This document shows positions 24,600 to 37,620 of a DNA stretch of 64,000 nucleotides, in pieces. A program made the translations under genes and the position numbers. The notes below the pieces were generated by a model, which was not told the origin of the DNA, made no database searches, and was given only the letters and a program-made list of their open reading frames with translations. The number at the start of each line of letters is the position of its first letter. The stretch's first letter is position 1. The stretch is from Poronia punctata (lineage: Eukaryota > Ascomycota > Sordariomycetes > Xylariales > Xylariaceae), in the NCBI GenBank assembly GCA_022579005.1, contig MU401581.1, positions 46,976 through 110,975 on the forward strand, written 5' to 3'.

Positions 24600-27150
24600 C
24601 TAGGGATGCATTTTGTATTATACCACTAGTGTACTATACGGAATAATATAAGTATGATTTTGTATTTTTTTAAAAGATATATGGCCAGATAAAAAATTTT
24701 CTTTTATGTCTACTTTGCTTTCGACGCCTTACTAAATTTATATTTAAATAAAAAATATAATAATAGCTAAAACTTTTAATTGTTTATAACTAGTTAAAAT
24801 TATAAGTAAGGTTAATTATAAGGTTAATAATTATGTTTATTACTATAAACAATAGCAATATAACTATAATTTTTAGCTATTTATTATACTATAAATTAAA
24901 TAAACTTTAAAAAGTTTAAAAACGCAATAAAAAAAGCTAGCATAAAGGTTATTACTTATATATTGCCTTTTTAAATAAAGTATTTTGCTGCCTTTTAAGC
25001 CTTTTAACTTTTTATTATATTTAAAAGCATATTATTATATAGCTTATTTTTTAGTTATTAAACTTTATTTTTATTTATTAACTTTATAGTTTTTTTTTAT
25101 GCTTTTTTAAAATGTAATAATTTATATATATAAAAGTTAACTTATTAGCGTTTTTAAAATCTAAGCAGTTATAGCTACTATTATAAATAAAGTTTATAGC
25201 TAAAAAAGCTTTTTTTAAAAAAACAAAATTTATAATAGTGTTAAAAAGTTAAATAGCTATAAAAGCAAAAAGGGACTTTAAAACCTTTTGTTAATTTTAT
25301 AACTTTTTAAGCTTTTAAAAGCCTTTTAGGCTATTAGTATTAAAAAGGGCGTTATAGCTTTTAAAAGTATTAAATTTGTAAATAATAATATTAAAATTGC
25401 TATTAAAAGCATATTTTTTAAGCTATTAAGTAATTTTAGTATAAGTAGCTAGATTTAAAAGTATAAATAAAGTATTATAATTAAAAGCTTAAGCTACTTT
25501 ATTAATAATAGTAGTTTATACCTTTTAACGCTTATAATAAAAATAAAAAAAAAATTAAAATTAACTTTTATAAAATAAAAGGCTTGCTATAATTGTTGCT
25601 ATACTAAATTTATTTTAATTTAATATTAAATAACGTAGTTAAAGTAAAAAAAATTAGCTTTAAAAGTAGTTATAATAATATAAATAAGCTTAAATATATA
25701 AATAAGTAAGTTTAAGTGCTTTTAAAAGCTATAATTATAAATTATAATAGTAGCAGTTTAAAAAAATTAAGTGCTTTTAGCTTTTAAAGTAATAGCTTTA
25801 TTTATAATAAAATTTATTAGCGCTTTTTTATTATTTTAAATAAATTTATAATATTAATACTAACTATTTTAGCAAGTAATTATAAACATAATTAATGCTT
25901 TTGTTTTTTTATTATAAATAGCTTTTTAGTAGTTATAAAGCTTTAAATACTATAATTTAAAGCTTTTAAAAGTAAAAACGATATAGGTAGCCTTTTTAAA
26001 AGTTAATTTTTAAAGCTTATATAATATTATATTTTTAACTAAAAGCTAAAAGCTATAAAAATTACATAAAATAAGCTAACATTGCTAAAAAAAAAGTTTA
26101 TTAAGCAAAAGTTTATAAGTTAACTTTATAGTTGCGCAAATATTAGTATAAAAAGCTTATACTTTATATAAGTAGTTAAAGCTGCTAACAAAGTTAATAA
26201 TAATAAGCTTTAAAATAATAATATAGTTAGCTATAATAAGCTTTTTAAAGCTAAAGTTAACGTTTTGCTAAAAAAAACACTACTAAGTAGCATTTATAAG
26301 CTAAAAAAAATGTTAAAAATTTAGTTATAGTTAAAATTATTAAATACGTTAAAAATAACAGCTATTTTATTAAAATTATTAATATAAGTGTATATAGCTT
26401 AAAAGTACGCGTTATAAAGTTAAAAAAGCTATTGTTTACTAAGTGCGTTGTAGTTAAAAAGTTTATAAGCTATATTTAATAGTTAAAATATATAATTAAA
26501 CAAGTTACTTTTAAAAGCAAAAAAAAAAAAACTACTTATAAAAATAGCTTTTATAAAAGCTTTATTAACTATTTTTTTTTAAGCTTAAAAAAGCTAGTAA
26601 TAAATAAAAGTTTAAATTAGTATTAAAAATATATTGTTATAAGCTATTTTTTGCTGTTTAAAGGCTTAAAAAAGCTTGTAATAGCTTAAATAACGCTTTA
26701 AAGCACTATAACTGCCGGAAATAAATTAATTATAGTAAATATAATAGTGTTTTTAAAAGCATTTAAAATTAAGCATATAATTTATATGCGTTATAAGGTT
26801 AAAAACGCGCAGCATAGCAAAAGTAAAAAGTAAAAGTAAAAAGTAAAAGTTAAAAAGTAAAGGTTAGTAAGTTAAGTAAGTTAAGTAAAAAAAAATAGCA
26901 AAGATAATATAAACAAGGTTTTTTTTAACAAGTAAATAAAAATAAACTTTTTAAGCTAAAAATTAAAAGAAAATATTAAAAAAAGTAATAAATAAGTAAA
27001 AAAGAGGTTAAAAAATGCTTTATAAGTATTAGATTTATAAAAAGGCTAGTGGTTAAGATAAAATTAGCTAAAAAGGGCAGGTATTATATATATTATACTT
27101 AAAATAACAAAGGTTTAGGTATTATATAGTCTTTTTTTAAAAGAAACTGT
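24600..27150. mobile_element. AT-rich, RIP-degraded block (unidentified repeat)
   Basis: About 2.5 kb of extreme A+T with abundant TA-rich words, no open reading frames, and sharp transitions to normal DNA on both sides. Remaining G and C occur mostly as GpC (agct, agc, gct). This matches a former transposon mutated by RIP. I could not find terminal repeats or a recognisable domain, so the family is unknown. Confidence 0.7.
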
Positions 27151-27987
27151 ACTTATGCATCTCTACGACTAACTTAACCTAAAAGTGGGGCTGGTCTGGA
27201 GATAGGGAGGGGAAGGCAGGCTGGGGTTGCTACCGGGTAGGTTGGCTAAGAAGGGGGTGTAACTTTGTAAGCGTCTCCAAGTTTAGTTCTTCAAACATCA
27301 GCAAGTTTTCCATGTGAATACTAATTATAACAAAAATGATACACTAACGCAAGCGGTTAGTACCTAACCACGAGCTTTTCACTCAAGAGTAGATAGGACA
27401 CGAATTTATTACCGAAAGGGAGGGCATTTAGAGTAGATTAGCCAGCTCTGCTACGCTATGCTACGCCCTCGAATGCCCAGGCAGTAAAAAATTAAACACA
27501 ACCCAAGACGACAGCTCTATGCCGAGATACAGGATACTAGAAATACACCAAAGCCACAATCAACGCCCATTGGTATTAAGGTGCCAAAAACCACACCAGC
27601 GCCCTTTCGGCCTCGCGTATGATCCTCCTAGCATCTGTTTCCGAGGTGGCGACCTCCGAAATCCAAAGGCAACAATGCTGAAATAGCATAATATGTTATT
27701 TACTATGCTGCAATACTTCCAATTGCTTCTCGTCAACGGACTGCAAGAGGAATCATTGTTTTCCATGGCTACTTCGGCCTAGAGGGAGCCAAAGTGAAAC
27801 AAGTAACTTCCCCACAGCAAATTGGCAGGGTATCAATGTCCTCCAACGCCAGCTGCAAACCCACATATTGGATAGAAAAACACGAAGCACTAAAAGCAAG
27901 GCCCGGCCTATATACTTTACCCACCAGGCAAACGGGTACGGCGTAAGAGCTTATTCCACTAAGGGCCATACCAACATGGCATCCTGT
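27151..27987. other. Transition from AT-rich block to normal DNA
   Basis: About 0.8 kb of ordinary composition between the RIP block and the 3' end of the BAH-PHD gene. Small ORFs here have no recognisable product and I do not call a gene. Confidence 0.35.
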
Positions 27988-29427
27988 TCAGTGAATGGCC
28001 GAGTTGCAGAGGAGGCAATGAAGGGGCTCCGTCCACGATTTCTCTCCCCCTTTGATGTTTTCGCGAAGATCTCGAATCTCCATCAGTGGCGGTGTTGAAT
28101 CGTCGATTACTGCAGAGAACAGGCCTTCGTAAGGCTTGGCATTCGTGACGCCGTTGGCACCCGACTTACGCGGTCGTGCTTTGCGCCTAGCTGCGGTCCC
28201 TTTCCCAACAGTCGGGCCCGTGCCATCATCAGTGTTCGCCGACAAGCCAGCACCTTCGCCGTCTGCTAACATAATGGTATTCTGATCCTCTCGCTTGACA
28301 TCAATCGACTGCTGTGTTGTCTGGGCCGCTCCTGATTCGCTTGGGCTGAGAGGGCGCTGTCCATGCTCGTCCTCCGTCTTCACTCGTATTGGTTCATGAG
28401 GCTTGTCCGTCCCCAGTCGCGCATATGTCTTCATGAGCGCCTCATGGACAAGGCAGTCATCATGTAGCCACTTCATACACTCCGGGTTTGTGCAGTTGAT
28501 GAGCCGCTTGTCGGGATTCTCGGGACGATTACACTTGCACCGTGGTTGTGCGGACTACACCGTACGTTAGCTCTCTAGTTAGCCAACTCCATCAGCTGCC
28601 CCCATCTTACCGAAAGCTCCATGTGGCGGACGTCAAAAGCCTGGCGCCAATACAATGCTTGTTGCACCTCGTCCTCGTTTGTTTCGTCCCATTGGTTGAC
28701 TACAGCCGGAGCAGTGACGCTGACAACATTTATGACATCCACTGCCAACACATTAGCAGGTATTCTCGTACACTTGCACGCACGTTAAGGTATGAATTAC
28801 TATGGTTGGAAGCGATCAACTCGTTCTGCCCGTGATAAGGCTGTCTTCCCTGGATGTGTTTCTTGCCCTCCATCGTCCCAGCGGGCAACTCGTCTGGCCA
28901 ATACATCCAATATACCCGAGCATAGACGTGATGCTCATCCCTGGCGCGAATCTCGAGGATCCTAGCCACCCAGTCGTCGTCCGATTTCTGTCGAGACTGT
29001 TGGGTCTCGTCGGGGTTCTTCTGGCGTTCGATCGTTGAGCTATTGGCGACAAATATAAAGCCCTCACTGTAGTATTTGACCCCGTTCACTAGTGAGCATT
29101 GTTAATCTGGTTGCCGCACGGAAAGGCGGCTGACGGGAATATCTAGTACGTACGGACAAAACTGTTATAGCGGGTCATGTCTACCCATCTCTGATGAGGT
29201 TGGACTTGGTAGTATCGGTCCATGGTGTTATTCGGATCCTTGAACTTGCTCAGAGGCGCGAAGGGGGAAGCTTGTAGCGGGATCTTGGGAGTTGGTTGGT
29301 CTTCGGAATTCTGTCGCCGCCGTTTTACTTTCTTCCCCGTTTCGTGCGGGTTGGGGTGGGCAACAGTGAAGGGGCATTCTGCCTGTCCTTCATCTTCGGA
29401 CCGAGGCCGTTTGCGGGCAGTCGCCAT
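27988..29427 (-). CDS. BAH-PHD domain protein (EBS/EPR-1-like putative H3K27me3 reader)
   Basis: Four exons on the minus strand: 29427-29154, 29088-28801, 28741-28611, 28554-27988, giving 419 aa. A basic N-terminus (MATARKRPRSEDE, KKVKRRRQ) is probably nuclear-targeting. The BAH domain spans about residues 95-230 (NGVKYYSEGFIFVANSS..., WVARILEIRARDEHHVYARVYWMYWPDEL, then NVVSVTAP and ALYWRQAFDV). A PHD-type finger starts with CKC at 237/239, C252, C257, H262 and C265. The final Cys pair CLLC (411/414) lies at the extreme C-terminus after ~145 residues. Fungal proteins of this layout are annotated 'ebs-bah-phd'. Neurospora EPR-1, a BAH-PHD reader of H3K27 methylation, is the best-known relative; orthology is inferred, not proven. 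EED, a writer subunit of the same mark, lies 14 kb downstream. Confidence 0.82.
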
Positions 29428-31160
29428 ACTGGAGGCGTGGAGCGATGTCTCGCAGAATAGCCGAACGAAATGGTCGTGAACGTGAGCGATGGAGTTTTGT
29501 GCTGATCGGCGAAGCGTGATGAGGAGGCGCGATGGGAAGGTGTTGGGGCAACAGATAGGCCGCGTTCGAAAGTGCAATAGTTGAGCCAAAACAAATCAGA
29601 ACGCGCCGTGGACCGCGCGTGGCGGGGACTATTCCTCACTTCCTTTTGTTTTGGTCGCAACCGGTACTAAGATCGAGCACAATGTAAACAAAAAAAGCAC
29701 AAGCAAGCAGGACGTGCAAGAGGACTTGGGCCGAAGATGTTGTGCACCAGATTATTGTCCTCTTTTTGTTTTGGTAGGTTACGATAGGTGTGGTGTCGGT
29801 ACCGTCGGTCTAGGCGGCTCAGTGGGGTCCAGATGCTTTCAGGGATCCCGGCCTCTTGGGTCAAGGATCGAGGTTGGGGTCGTGGAGTCTCAGGCTTGAA
29901 CAGTACAAGATCTTTTGTTAGCTGAGAGCCCCAAGGTGCAAGGCGTACACGTAAATAGGTACGGGAAATTGTTCATTAGGCCGAAGCTATTATTTTGGTC
30001 TAACCTTAACTTAACTAGCTTAGGTAGCTATGTCCATTGTCCAGGGACATGTCATCTTTGGGTGAAGTGCAGGTGCCATTGTGCAATTATTGAGATGGCC
30101 AAGGACTATGGAACAGAAAACTTCAATCACTTTCAGGACAATGAAATTCAAGACAGGAAGAGCTGCCCAGCTAGCAATGTAACTCCGAGTAGATACAGTA
30201 GCTACTCGGCCGGCCTTTGGGTAACTTTTAGTGGGTTCCAGGAGCTTCCACTGTACGTTGTATGTCCGAGACTGCGAGTAAACAAACATGGTTTAGCGTA
30301 GACGTTAAGTTTAGCTTGGCCCCTGAGTGCCGCGACAACCTCACTGCGGGGTTTGTGTACGTATACTCGTACGAGTAAAAGAGTGATGAACACCAGAGGC
30401 CAAAGTCTGGACGGATTTATCTTATCTCTATCGTCTGTGGTCTATTATCTAATAATCGTATGTGCTCCTGTACTCAGTAGTAAACTGCCTATTACGCTGA
30501 GGTCGCTTTGTCCCGAACTACGCTTCTCTGAAACATTCTCATATACGCGTATAGTTATATACATTCCCTCGTGGTACTTTAGCTTTTACCGCGATGGAGG
30601 AACGAGCCGCCGTGATGCTACTACTATGTGTGTATTTCTGCGGATGACCAAGCTTGGAACGCGGTCGACAAGATTGCCGACATTGCTCGGCAGAGGAATT
30701 GTGACATCTGTTCGAAGACTTTCAACCTTCAAAGGTATAGTCATTTGGCTGTATGACGGCCACATTGCGCGCAAAGCAAGATGTGAATGAGAATACAGGA
30801 TATGCCCTTAAGCTATTACAAAGTCTAAATCCAATTCCCTCGAATCGATCCCAAGGAATGCTGATTCGACTGACACATCCATATAGGTGACATGTGCATT
30901 GTGCACCATTACATCGGAGAGCATGCATTATATTGCTACATTTCTAAGCCTGCTGTTGTCCGCCACAGATACCTTTTAATTATCTTCCGGACGACCATAA
31001 TCGCCCGAGTTCATTCTCATTACACATAATAGCCGCCTCTATGGGGGATAAACCATAACATCAATCAAGCCCAAATAAAGCTGAAAACGCGCTGTTCTCA
31101 AGCTCTGCGATACTTCGCACGTCCAAAGCTGATGACATAACTGGCACAATCGACAAAACT
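29428..31160. other. Intergenic upstream of BAH-PHD gene
   Basis: About 1.7 kb. The open frame continues upstream of the BAH-PHD ATG, but without another ATG. Further out, short ORFs (for example 29915-30301 and 30353-30790) have no recognisable features. Overlapping TACTCGTA and TACGAGTA octamers occur at 30364-30377. I see no gene. Confidence 0.4.
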
Positions 31161-33227
31161 TTAATGCTCCAATAGACGTAGGCTGCCCTGAACAACTACA
31201 TTCTCCAGGATCGATCCCGGGGGAATGTCAATCGTGGAACCCTCGGTAGCGACTATAATCACTGTTCCCTTCAGCGTTACCCCACGATGGAGGTTTACGT
31301 TACCCGTGATGGTCAAGTGATCGAGTTCGATAATCTTGGGAATCGACGGGATACGCTTCGTGAAGTCCGATACCTTCTTGAAATCGGAACCCAGCTTGAT
31401 GAGCGGTGCGCCACCAAAGCGGCTGGGATTCATCTGCAGCTGACCGTGCTTGACAGCGTACAGATCCGACTTGACTAGCATCAGATCTGAGCAGGTCTTG
31501 ACGGGCAAGAATCGTCGGCGAGGCACGTTCACGCCGTGGGCATTCTTGAAGTGTCGAATAGCGGCACCGACGGCGGTTTCGAGCTGGAGAATCGAAATAT
31601 CCGACTCGCCCTTCTTATCGCCAGGGATGGATTTGCCGTTCGGAATGATCTCCATCTCGAGTTCGTTGTTCTCAACAACACGCTTGATGGCCTTGACATT
31701 CATCCAAATGTTGTTCGTGTTGAAGTACTTGAACTTCTTGATCGACTTGAACTCGTTGGTATGCTCCTTCGGGACTTGCGCGATTTCGAGAAGGCGGACC
31801 GACCCTTCGTAGTCGATGATGGTACCACCCTTCACATCGGCCTTGGTCTTATTAGTCAATTCCATGATGTATTCCGAGTCGGTCTCCACCATGTGCTGGA
31901 GGACACGTAGATCCACGACAGCGCCCAAGTTGTCAACGTTGGACAAGAAAATGATCTCGATGCCGCGCTCAATGAGCTGATCGAGGACACCGGAGTTGTA
32001 TAGAGACTCAAACACATCACCGTGTCCCGGAGGATACCATTCCGAGATGGGTGAGTCGAAGCTCTTGGGAACAGGTAGAAGGGAGTCCTTATAAATCCTG
32101 GGGTACCGAGACTGGTTGAATGTCAAGATGTCGACGTTGTGACCCTCGTACTTCTTGATAATAGCGGCAGTGTCATCGTTCGTGTTAAACGAGTTCATTA
32201 GGATAAAGGGGACATTGGTGTTGTACGTCCGGTTCAAGTACTCGACTTGGCGTACCGACATATCCAAGAATGACATGCCGTCACGAACTTCAATGACTGA
32301 TTTGGGACCGACACAACCCATTGAAGTTCCAAGACCACCGTTAAGCTTCAGCACAGCCAACTTGTTCAGGAAACCGACCGATTCGGAGTTAGCGAGGTCT
32401 TCGTAGTCGACAACCTGCCCCTGAGCAGGGGGCGCGATACGATCCCAATCCCTGTTTCGATACTCGTCAGCAGACCACACAGATGACATCTTTTGAGGTG
32501 ATGCTTACACGGCATTTCCCTTGGCCTTATCGTTAAGATATCGTCGGAAAAGGGAAAAGAAGTTGTCCATTTCGGTCTCGAATAGCTGCCGCAGAGTAAG
32601 AATTGGCATTTAAACGCCGTACATAGGGGCCTTCGTATCGTACCTTCTTTTCATTAGGATCCTTGACAGTTTCAGCAAGTTCAGTTAGGGCGTTTCGCAT
32701 TTGGGCAGCTGCGACGTTGGTCGAGGCATTTTCGAAGGCCTTTATTGGATCAATTAGTATCATTTCGACTCTTTTTGGAAGCACGTAAATGGGAATAGGA
32801 TTGTGGCAAGGTGTTTGAGGGAATGGAAAGGTAAGGGCTGGGCAATATGTCCCCAAAGATAGGAGTCCTGTGCTGCTACGAGTTGACAAGCTCCTGAGCG
32901 ATCTGATGCAATTCTGCCCCTCAAGAGACTATGTGGAAGGCAATCGGTGCAAACATGAAACAGAGCCACAGTGTAACCAGGCACAAATGTTCTTGAAATC
33001 GTAGATAAAGAACTTGGTTTGGCAACAAAGCACCGACACAAGTTGAGGAAAGGCGTGTGGACACATCGAAAGCATCACATCAGTGGAATATGAAAGAATT
33101 TCGGTTTACTCACCATGTGTGACCTTGTCTTGCCGTGATGTCTGCCTCCAAAATCGCCATCGGCATCCTTCCCACCAACCTGGGCCTTCAGGTGGGAGGG
33201 CAGCGCACTCTTGATCGCTTGAGCCAT
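31161..33227 (-). CDS. ugp1: UTP-glucose-1-phosphate uridylyltransferase (UDP-glucose pyrophosphorylase)
   Basis: Four exons on the minus strand: 33227-33114, 32739-32644, 32585-32509, 32451-31161, giving 525 aa. The first intron is 374 nt, the others 57-58 nt. The enzyme makes UDP-glucose from UTP and glucose-1-phosphate for glycogen, trehalose and cell-wall glucan synthesis in the cytosol. The nucleotide-binding loop [17 protein letters not shown] and the lysine-bearing [15 protein letters not shown] segment are present. The C-terminal left-handed beta-helix ([20 protein letters not shown]) is complete. The N-terminus [16 protein letters not shown] is followed by [21 protein letters not shown] across the first intron, as in fungal orthologues. 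An ATG inside the third intron (32489) would give a truncated protein and is not used in this model. Confidence 0.95.
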
Positions 33228-36200
33228 TGTTAAAGGACGAAGCGAAAAGAGTAGTTATTCTAGTAGAACGTGAGTATGCTAGCTGGCGAGGGAGCACGTC
33301 AAGGAGGGGAAGTGCTTCGGTGGAGGGAAGACTTCAGATGGCCAGGAACTAGAGTAAGTGAGGGAAAGGAAGGTTTTATTGCAACTCCCTGGCGAAGTGG
33401 ATGGCATAAATAGCAAATGGGCTTTGAATGGGCAGAGGGGGAGGGGCAAAAGGAAGCCTTTAGTATAGCTTGGGGTAGTTCGACGATTCTGGGCAGACGC
33501 TTCTAGTGGAGTTGAGGCTTGATGGTGGGGTACATTGCAAGCTATTATGAGCTATCAAAGGTGCAACTTATGGGCTGCCTGTGTTGTTGTACAGGAAGGT
33601 GGGGTAGTCGTTCCACGCCATTGGCAAGAGATACCGATTCCAGAGTATCTACCCAACCTAGGGGGCCTTGGGCTGGGCACAACTGGGCTCCGGTACGGTG
33701 TCTCTAGGCTGAGCGCAAGTGTTTGGGTACTTACATCTACTGTATCTCGTCAAGATCTGAATTCCGAAGCTATGCACCTCTTTGCGGGTTTTTGGGCGTC
33801 GAATGTCGAGAAAGGGTTGGGGAGCTTTCTGTCCGTTAATTTACCGCCCTTGCTTCTTTTAGCAAGAGGTTGGTGTTCTTTTGCGTTCTGTCACTGTTCA
33901 ACAAAAATTTCAGCGATGCCACACAGGTGTTTGTTCGATTGACGTAATGCAACTGTCTAGGATGGGACAAGATCCCTGCACCAGGGGCCGTGTCAAGGAA
34001 AACGTCCCCATATCTGCATTCTGCAGATACCGCTTTGTTGAGATAACCCCTCCTATTTGTCCATTCCGGGGCCGGCCGCCCACATAGAGAAGCTTGCCCA
34101 CTGCCATCATCATAAAACGAATGGCCTCTTGGAAAATTCATACTATCAGTTCCATCCTTTCTTCTTCATAACAGGAGGATGTACGGAATATCCCACTTGG
34201 GCCAATTTCATTTAATCAACATCCTATTCTAACAAAAACTCAAGAATAGAACCCCGAGGGAGGAGCCAAACAGACAATAAATGCGAAGAGGGGTAAAAAA
34301 AAAGGGGGGGGGGGGTTCCAGAAACACAGCGCTTGTAGTGATCGTCCCCGGCCGTTACAAGGAAAGATCAGCAACGTACCTTACACGTCAATAAGTCTGC
34401 GTAACGGGTTTGTGAGGCAATCTGCAGATGGAAAGCAGGAGAATGGCAAGAAGAGTGCTTGCTTTTAAACCAGACGAAGATTATCTATCAAATAAATAAC
34501 GAGCACCTCCCACATTTATATGCTCGATATATACTATGTACACAAGCCCTACATAGGGGCCTGCACCAACGGTCGTTGTTCCAGCAAATATCATCGTCTG
34601 GTCCATAAGCCATGGGCACTGGTTGTTCTCCATCCAAATGTGCCCAATGTAGATGGAAATCCGACGATAAACCATCCCTCTTGTGGCGTTCTATCAAATA
34701 TTTCACGCGCAATATTCTAGCGGAAACCGTATCCCGGTCTTGGCAAGTTCTGGTTAGTCCGGCCCCAACAAGTCTCAGATGGACTTGCTTGATTTCTCTA
34801 CGGTTCTGCTATTACGAGTATGAATAGGGAACCTTTTGAGATAATACGCACCACGTTCACACAGGTACCTAGCTCCGGAGTCCGGACTGCCACAGTAAAT
34901 TTCGGTGTAACGCTAAATTTGACACTTGCTGCATCGATTATTCAGAAACGGCCCTTACCCCTGAGGCGTGGCCACCCGTTCTTCAAGCTGAGGGCGCTGT
35001 ACCCAATTGTGGCTTTACCACCCCCCACGTCGGAGGCTGAGAGGTCCAGATCTCTCAACCTTTTCTTTCTTTGCACTTCAGCAGGATATACAGTAGAGGC
35101 TAGACCGCTGGCTTGCATGTACTAGGAAGGTGTACCTGCGCAGCTACAACCGAATTTTCTCCCACGACTAGTGGGCCAGTACATGCCGTAGCCAGCCATG
35201 GACTTAGTCTTTGCGGAACAGGTGGGCATCCCTAAAGAGCCACTCGTGATGCTAGACGGAATAAATAGAACGGTAGATAAATTAGTTGCATACAGATTAG
35301 CTTGTACGTGTATATACACGTATAGCATATGGACCACGGATCTGCCGCCGGTTAATAAGAGAAGATAACGCAGATACGGGCATCCAATGATAGGCTCCTC
35401 CTCAAACTTTTTCTCGCCGCTTTCTATACGCACGTACAGCAGTCGCGATCGAATGTAGGATTTAGTCTACGGATTGACCGCCGCGGCCTGCTTTATCCCG
35501 CCCATGACGTGTGGGATACGTAGCGACGTAGGTGTGCTAGTTTGCCTTTGATGTGGATCAAGATCATGTCATTAGTCCCGACTCCCGACCGACTCTCGAC
35601 TTCCAGCAATAAAGAGCGCTTACCCTATTTCTTATGGGCCTCCCGCGATAGAGCCGGAGCGGAAGAAATGGTCTATCTCTAAGTAGGGTCGACAATATCG
35701 AAACCCAGTCGCCTTTTAATCTGCGTCTCAGCACGTGTAGGTAGAGGTTAGATATATAGATGGCCCATTGTTCGGCTTTGCTCCCCTTCAAAGGCCGATT
35801 CATTTCCAAGTCACTGTATTTTGCAACATCGCAAGGTCGGTGTTTCGATAACGCACATCACCTTCTCGCTTGGCGTTTCTCTATCGGCACATAGCCAATA
35901 AAAGGCGTCACCCACCCCTTTAAGCGTCCAGAAGAGCTTCTAGATCTTGATGCAGAATACAGAAGGCGGAATAGCCAGGGCGAGGGTCACGGGGGTGCTG
36001 GGGCAGGGGCAACGTTACCCTGACCAAACCCTTATTTTTTTGCTTCAATTTTACCGTTTGTTTACCGTTTGTTGCTCTCGCAACAGTGGTCTTTTAAGTA
36101 AATAGTGGGTGGGGGGTGCCGGCCACGTGGGATTTAGAATGGCAAGCCTGAATGCAAGATCCAATGATTTGATCAAAACCGGACAGACGATGACAAACAC

Positions 36201-37620
36201 CGCCATACACGCCATACATGTTACTGGCGAATCCGCAGCGGTGTAGGTTTTTGGGCATTGGTTTCTCCCCCTTTTCCTTCATGCTTCATCCCTTTACGGG
36301 GACCTACCGGATCTGAAAACGGGTGCGCGATTCTCGAGGAGAGGTGGCACGTTAGATTGATTATTACCTACCTCAATGACCTCGTCGAATTTGTCCAGCT
36401 ATCACTCATGGGACAGATACCTATATGGGAATATTAACCACGCAGCCAAGCAAACGTGCACGGAGCCGATGTATGTTTCTGGTGTTAACGTGTAATCAAT
36501 CCAAAACAGCTCACATACGAGTACTCGTAAAGTCTACCTCTTACATACGTGTATATGCAGGCGGCTGGTGAGTCGGTCGTCTTCCGTCGACGCGGATAAT
36601 ATGTACTTTAAGCATATGGATTACACCGCCTCGCCATCTGACCTGAGGCTTTTTAATACGAGTAGATGTTTTCCCAGGACCGCGAGCATCTTATCTTCAA
36701 CAGCGCACATTCCCGTACTATAGTTTTTACTATCTGCGCAGTACGCTAAGCCTAAATAGGTATAACCGGACCACCTGCCCTATTATATATAAAGATTTGA
36801 CGGCAAGGTAGGGCCCGCCTTGTAAAGTTCTAGGTACCTACCTAGATAAGCATACAATATAGAGGTCTAAGGTTTGCTATTAGTTAATTATTGTTTTTAA
36901 CCTTTAAAAAAAAAAAAAAAAAGGGATAAGGGCTATGTTAACATCTCTTTATAGCACATACATATACCTTATATTTTGTTAACCTGCAAGCTTTAAAATA
37001 AAATAACATTACATTTAGTAAGCTAGAAAGTAAATATATTATAGCGCTAGCGAACTATTTTAGGCTTAGCTTACTGCGCAGATAGTGAAAACTATAGTAC
37101 GGGAATGTGCCCTGCTATTATCTACATACCTTATCCTAATGGTATCTGAGTGATTGCTCGACCGATATCGTCATGTTACGCGTCTCTGGGTTTTAAGAGA
37201 CTTGCAGACTATGTAGTTTAGCTGTAAAGATCGCCTATCTGCGATACTATGATCACCCTGTCACCAATGCAGCTGTGCTACAGGACTCTCGGTAGGGGGT
37301 TAGGTAGAATCTAGATCATCTTAGCATTGAATCCACAGTTAGCTCGACCCACTTTCAAGTACACGTACTCGTAAGCCGTAAAGAAGACCATATGTCGCCA
37401 ATTTCAACCGGTACCAGCTTATCGAAAATATTATACGCAGAATATACGTGTATATATATAGATATTTAGAGAAACTACGATTATATGAAATATTGACAAG
37501 CTCCCTTGATGATATTGCCTCGCCACCTACCATTATATATTCTCTTTGAAGCCGACAAGAGAATATTGGGAAGCGGAACAACGCTTCGTGCAAGGTACTT
37601 AGTCAGTCACTCACCCCACG
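33228..37620. other. 4.4 kb gene-free interval
   Basis: No recognisable gene. The 5' kilobase is the UGP1 promoter side. Notable features are poly-A/poly-G at about 34297-34316, an 8-bp inverted repeat at 34011-34029, a poly-A tract at about 36906-36922, and TACGAGTA/TACTCGTA octamers at 34813, 36516, 36522, 36657 and 37366. A/T content rises between about 36780 and 37080. Short ORFs (34481-34827, 35122-35433) show no family signal. Confidence 0.45.
34011..34029. repeat. Short inverted repeat
   Basis: TATCTGCA and TGCAGATA arms separated by three bases, upstream of UGP1. Could be a dimeric transcription-factor site; this is inference only. Confidence 0.6.

Noticed and set aside
31161..32489. 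UGP1 starting at the ATG at 32489
   Set aside because: That ATG lies inside an intron (32452-32508). Three upstream exons restore the conserved N-terminus ending [13 protein letters not shown].
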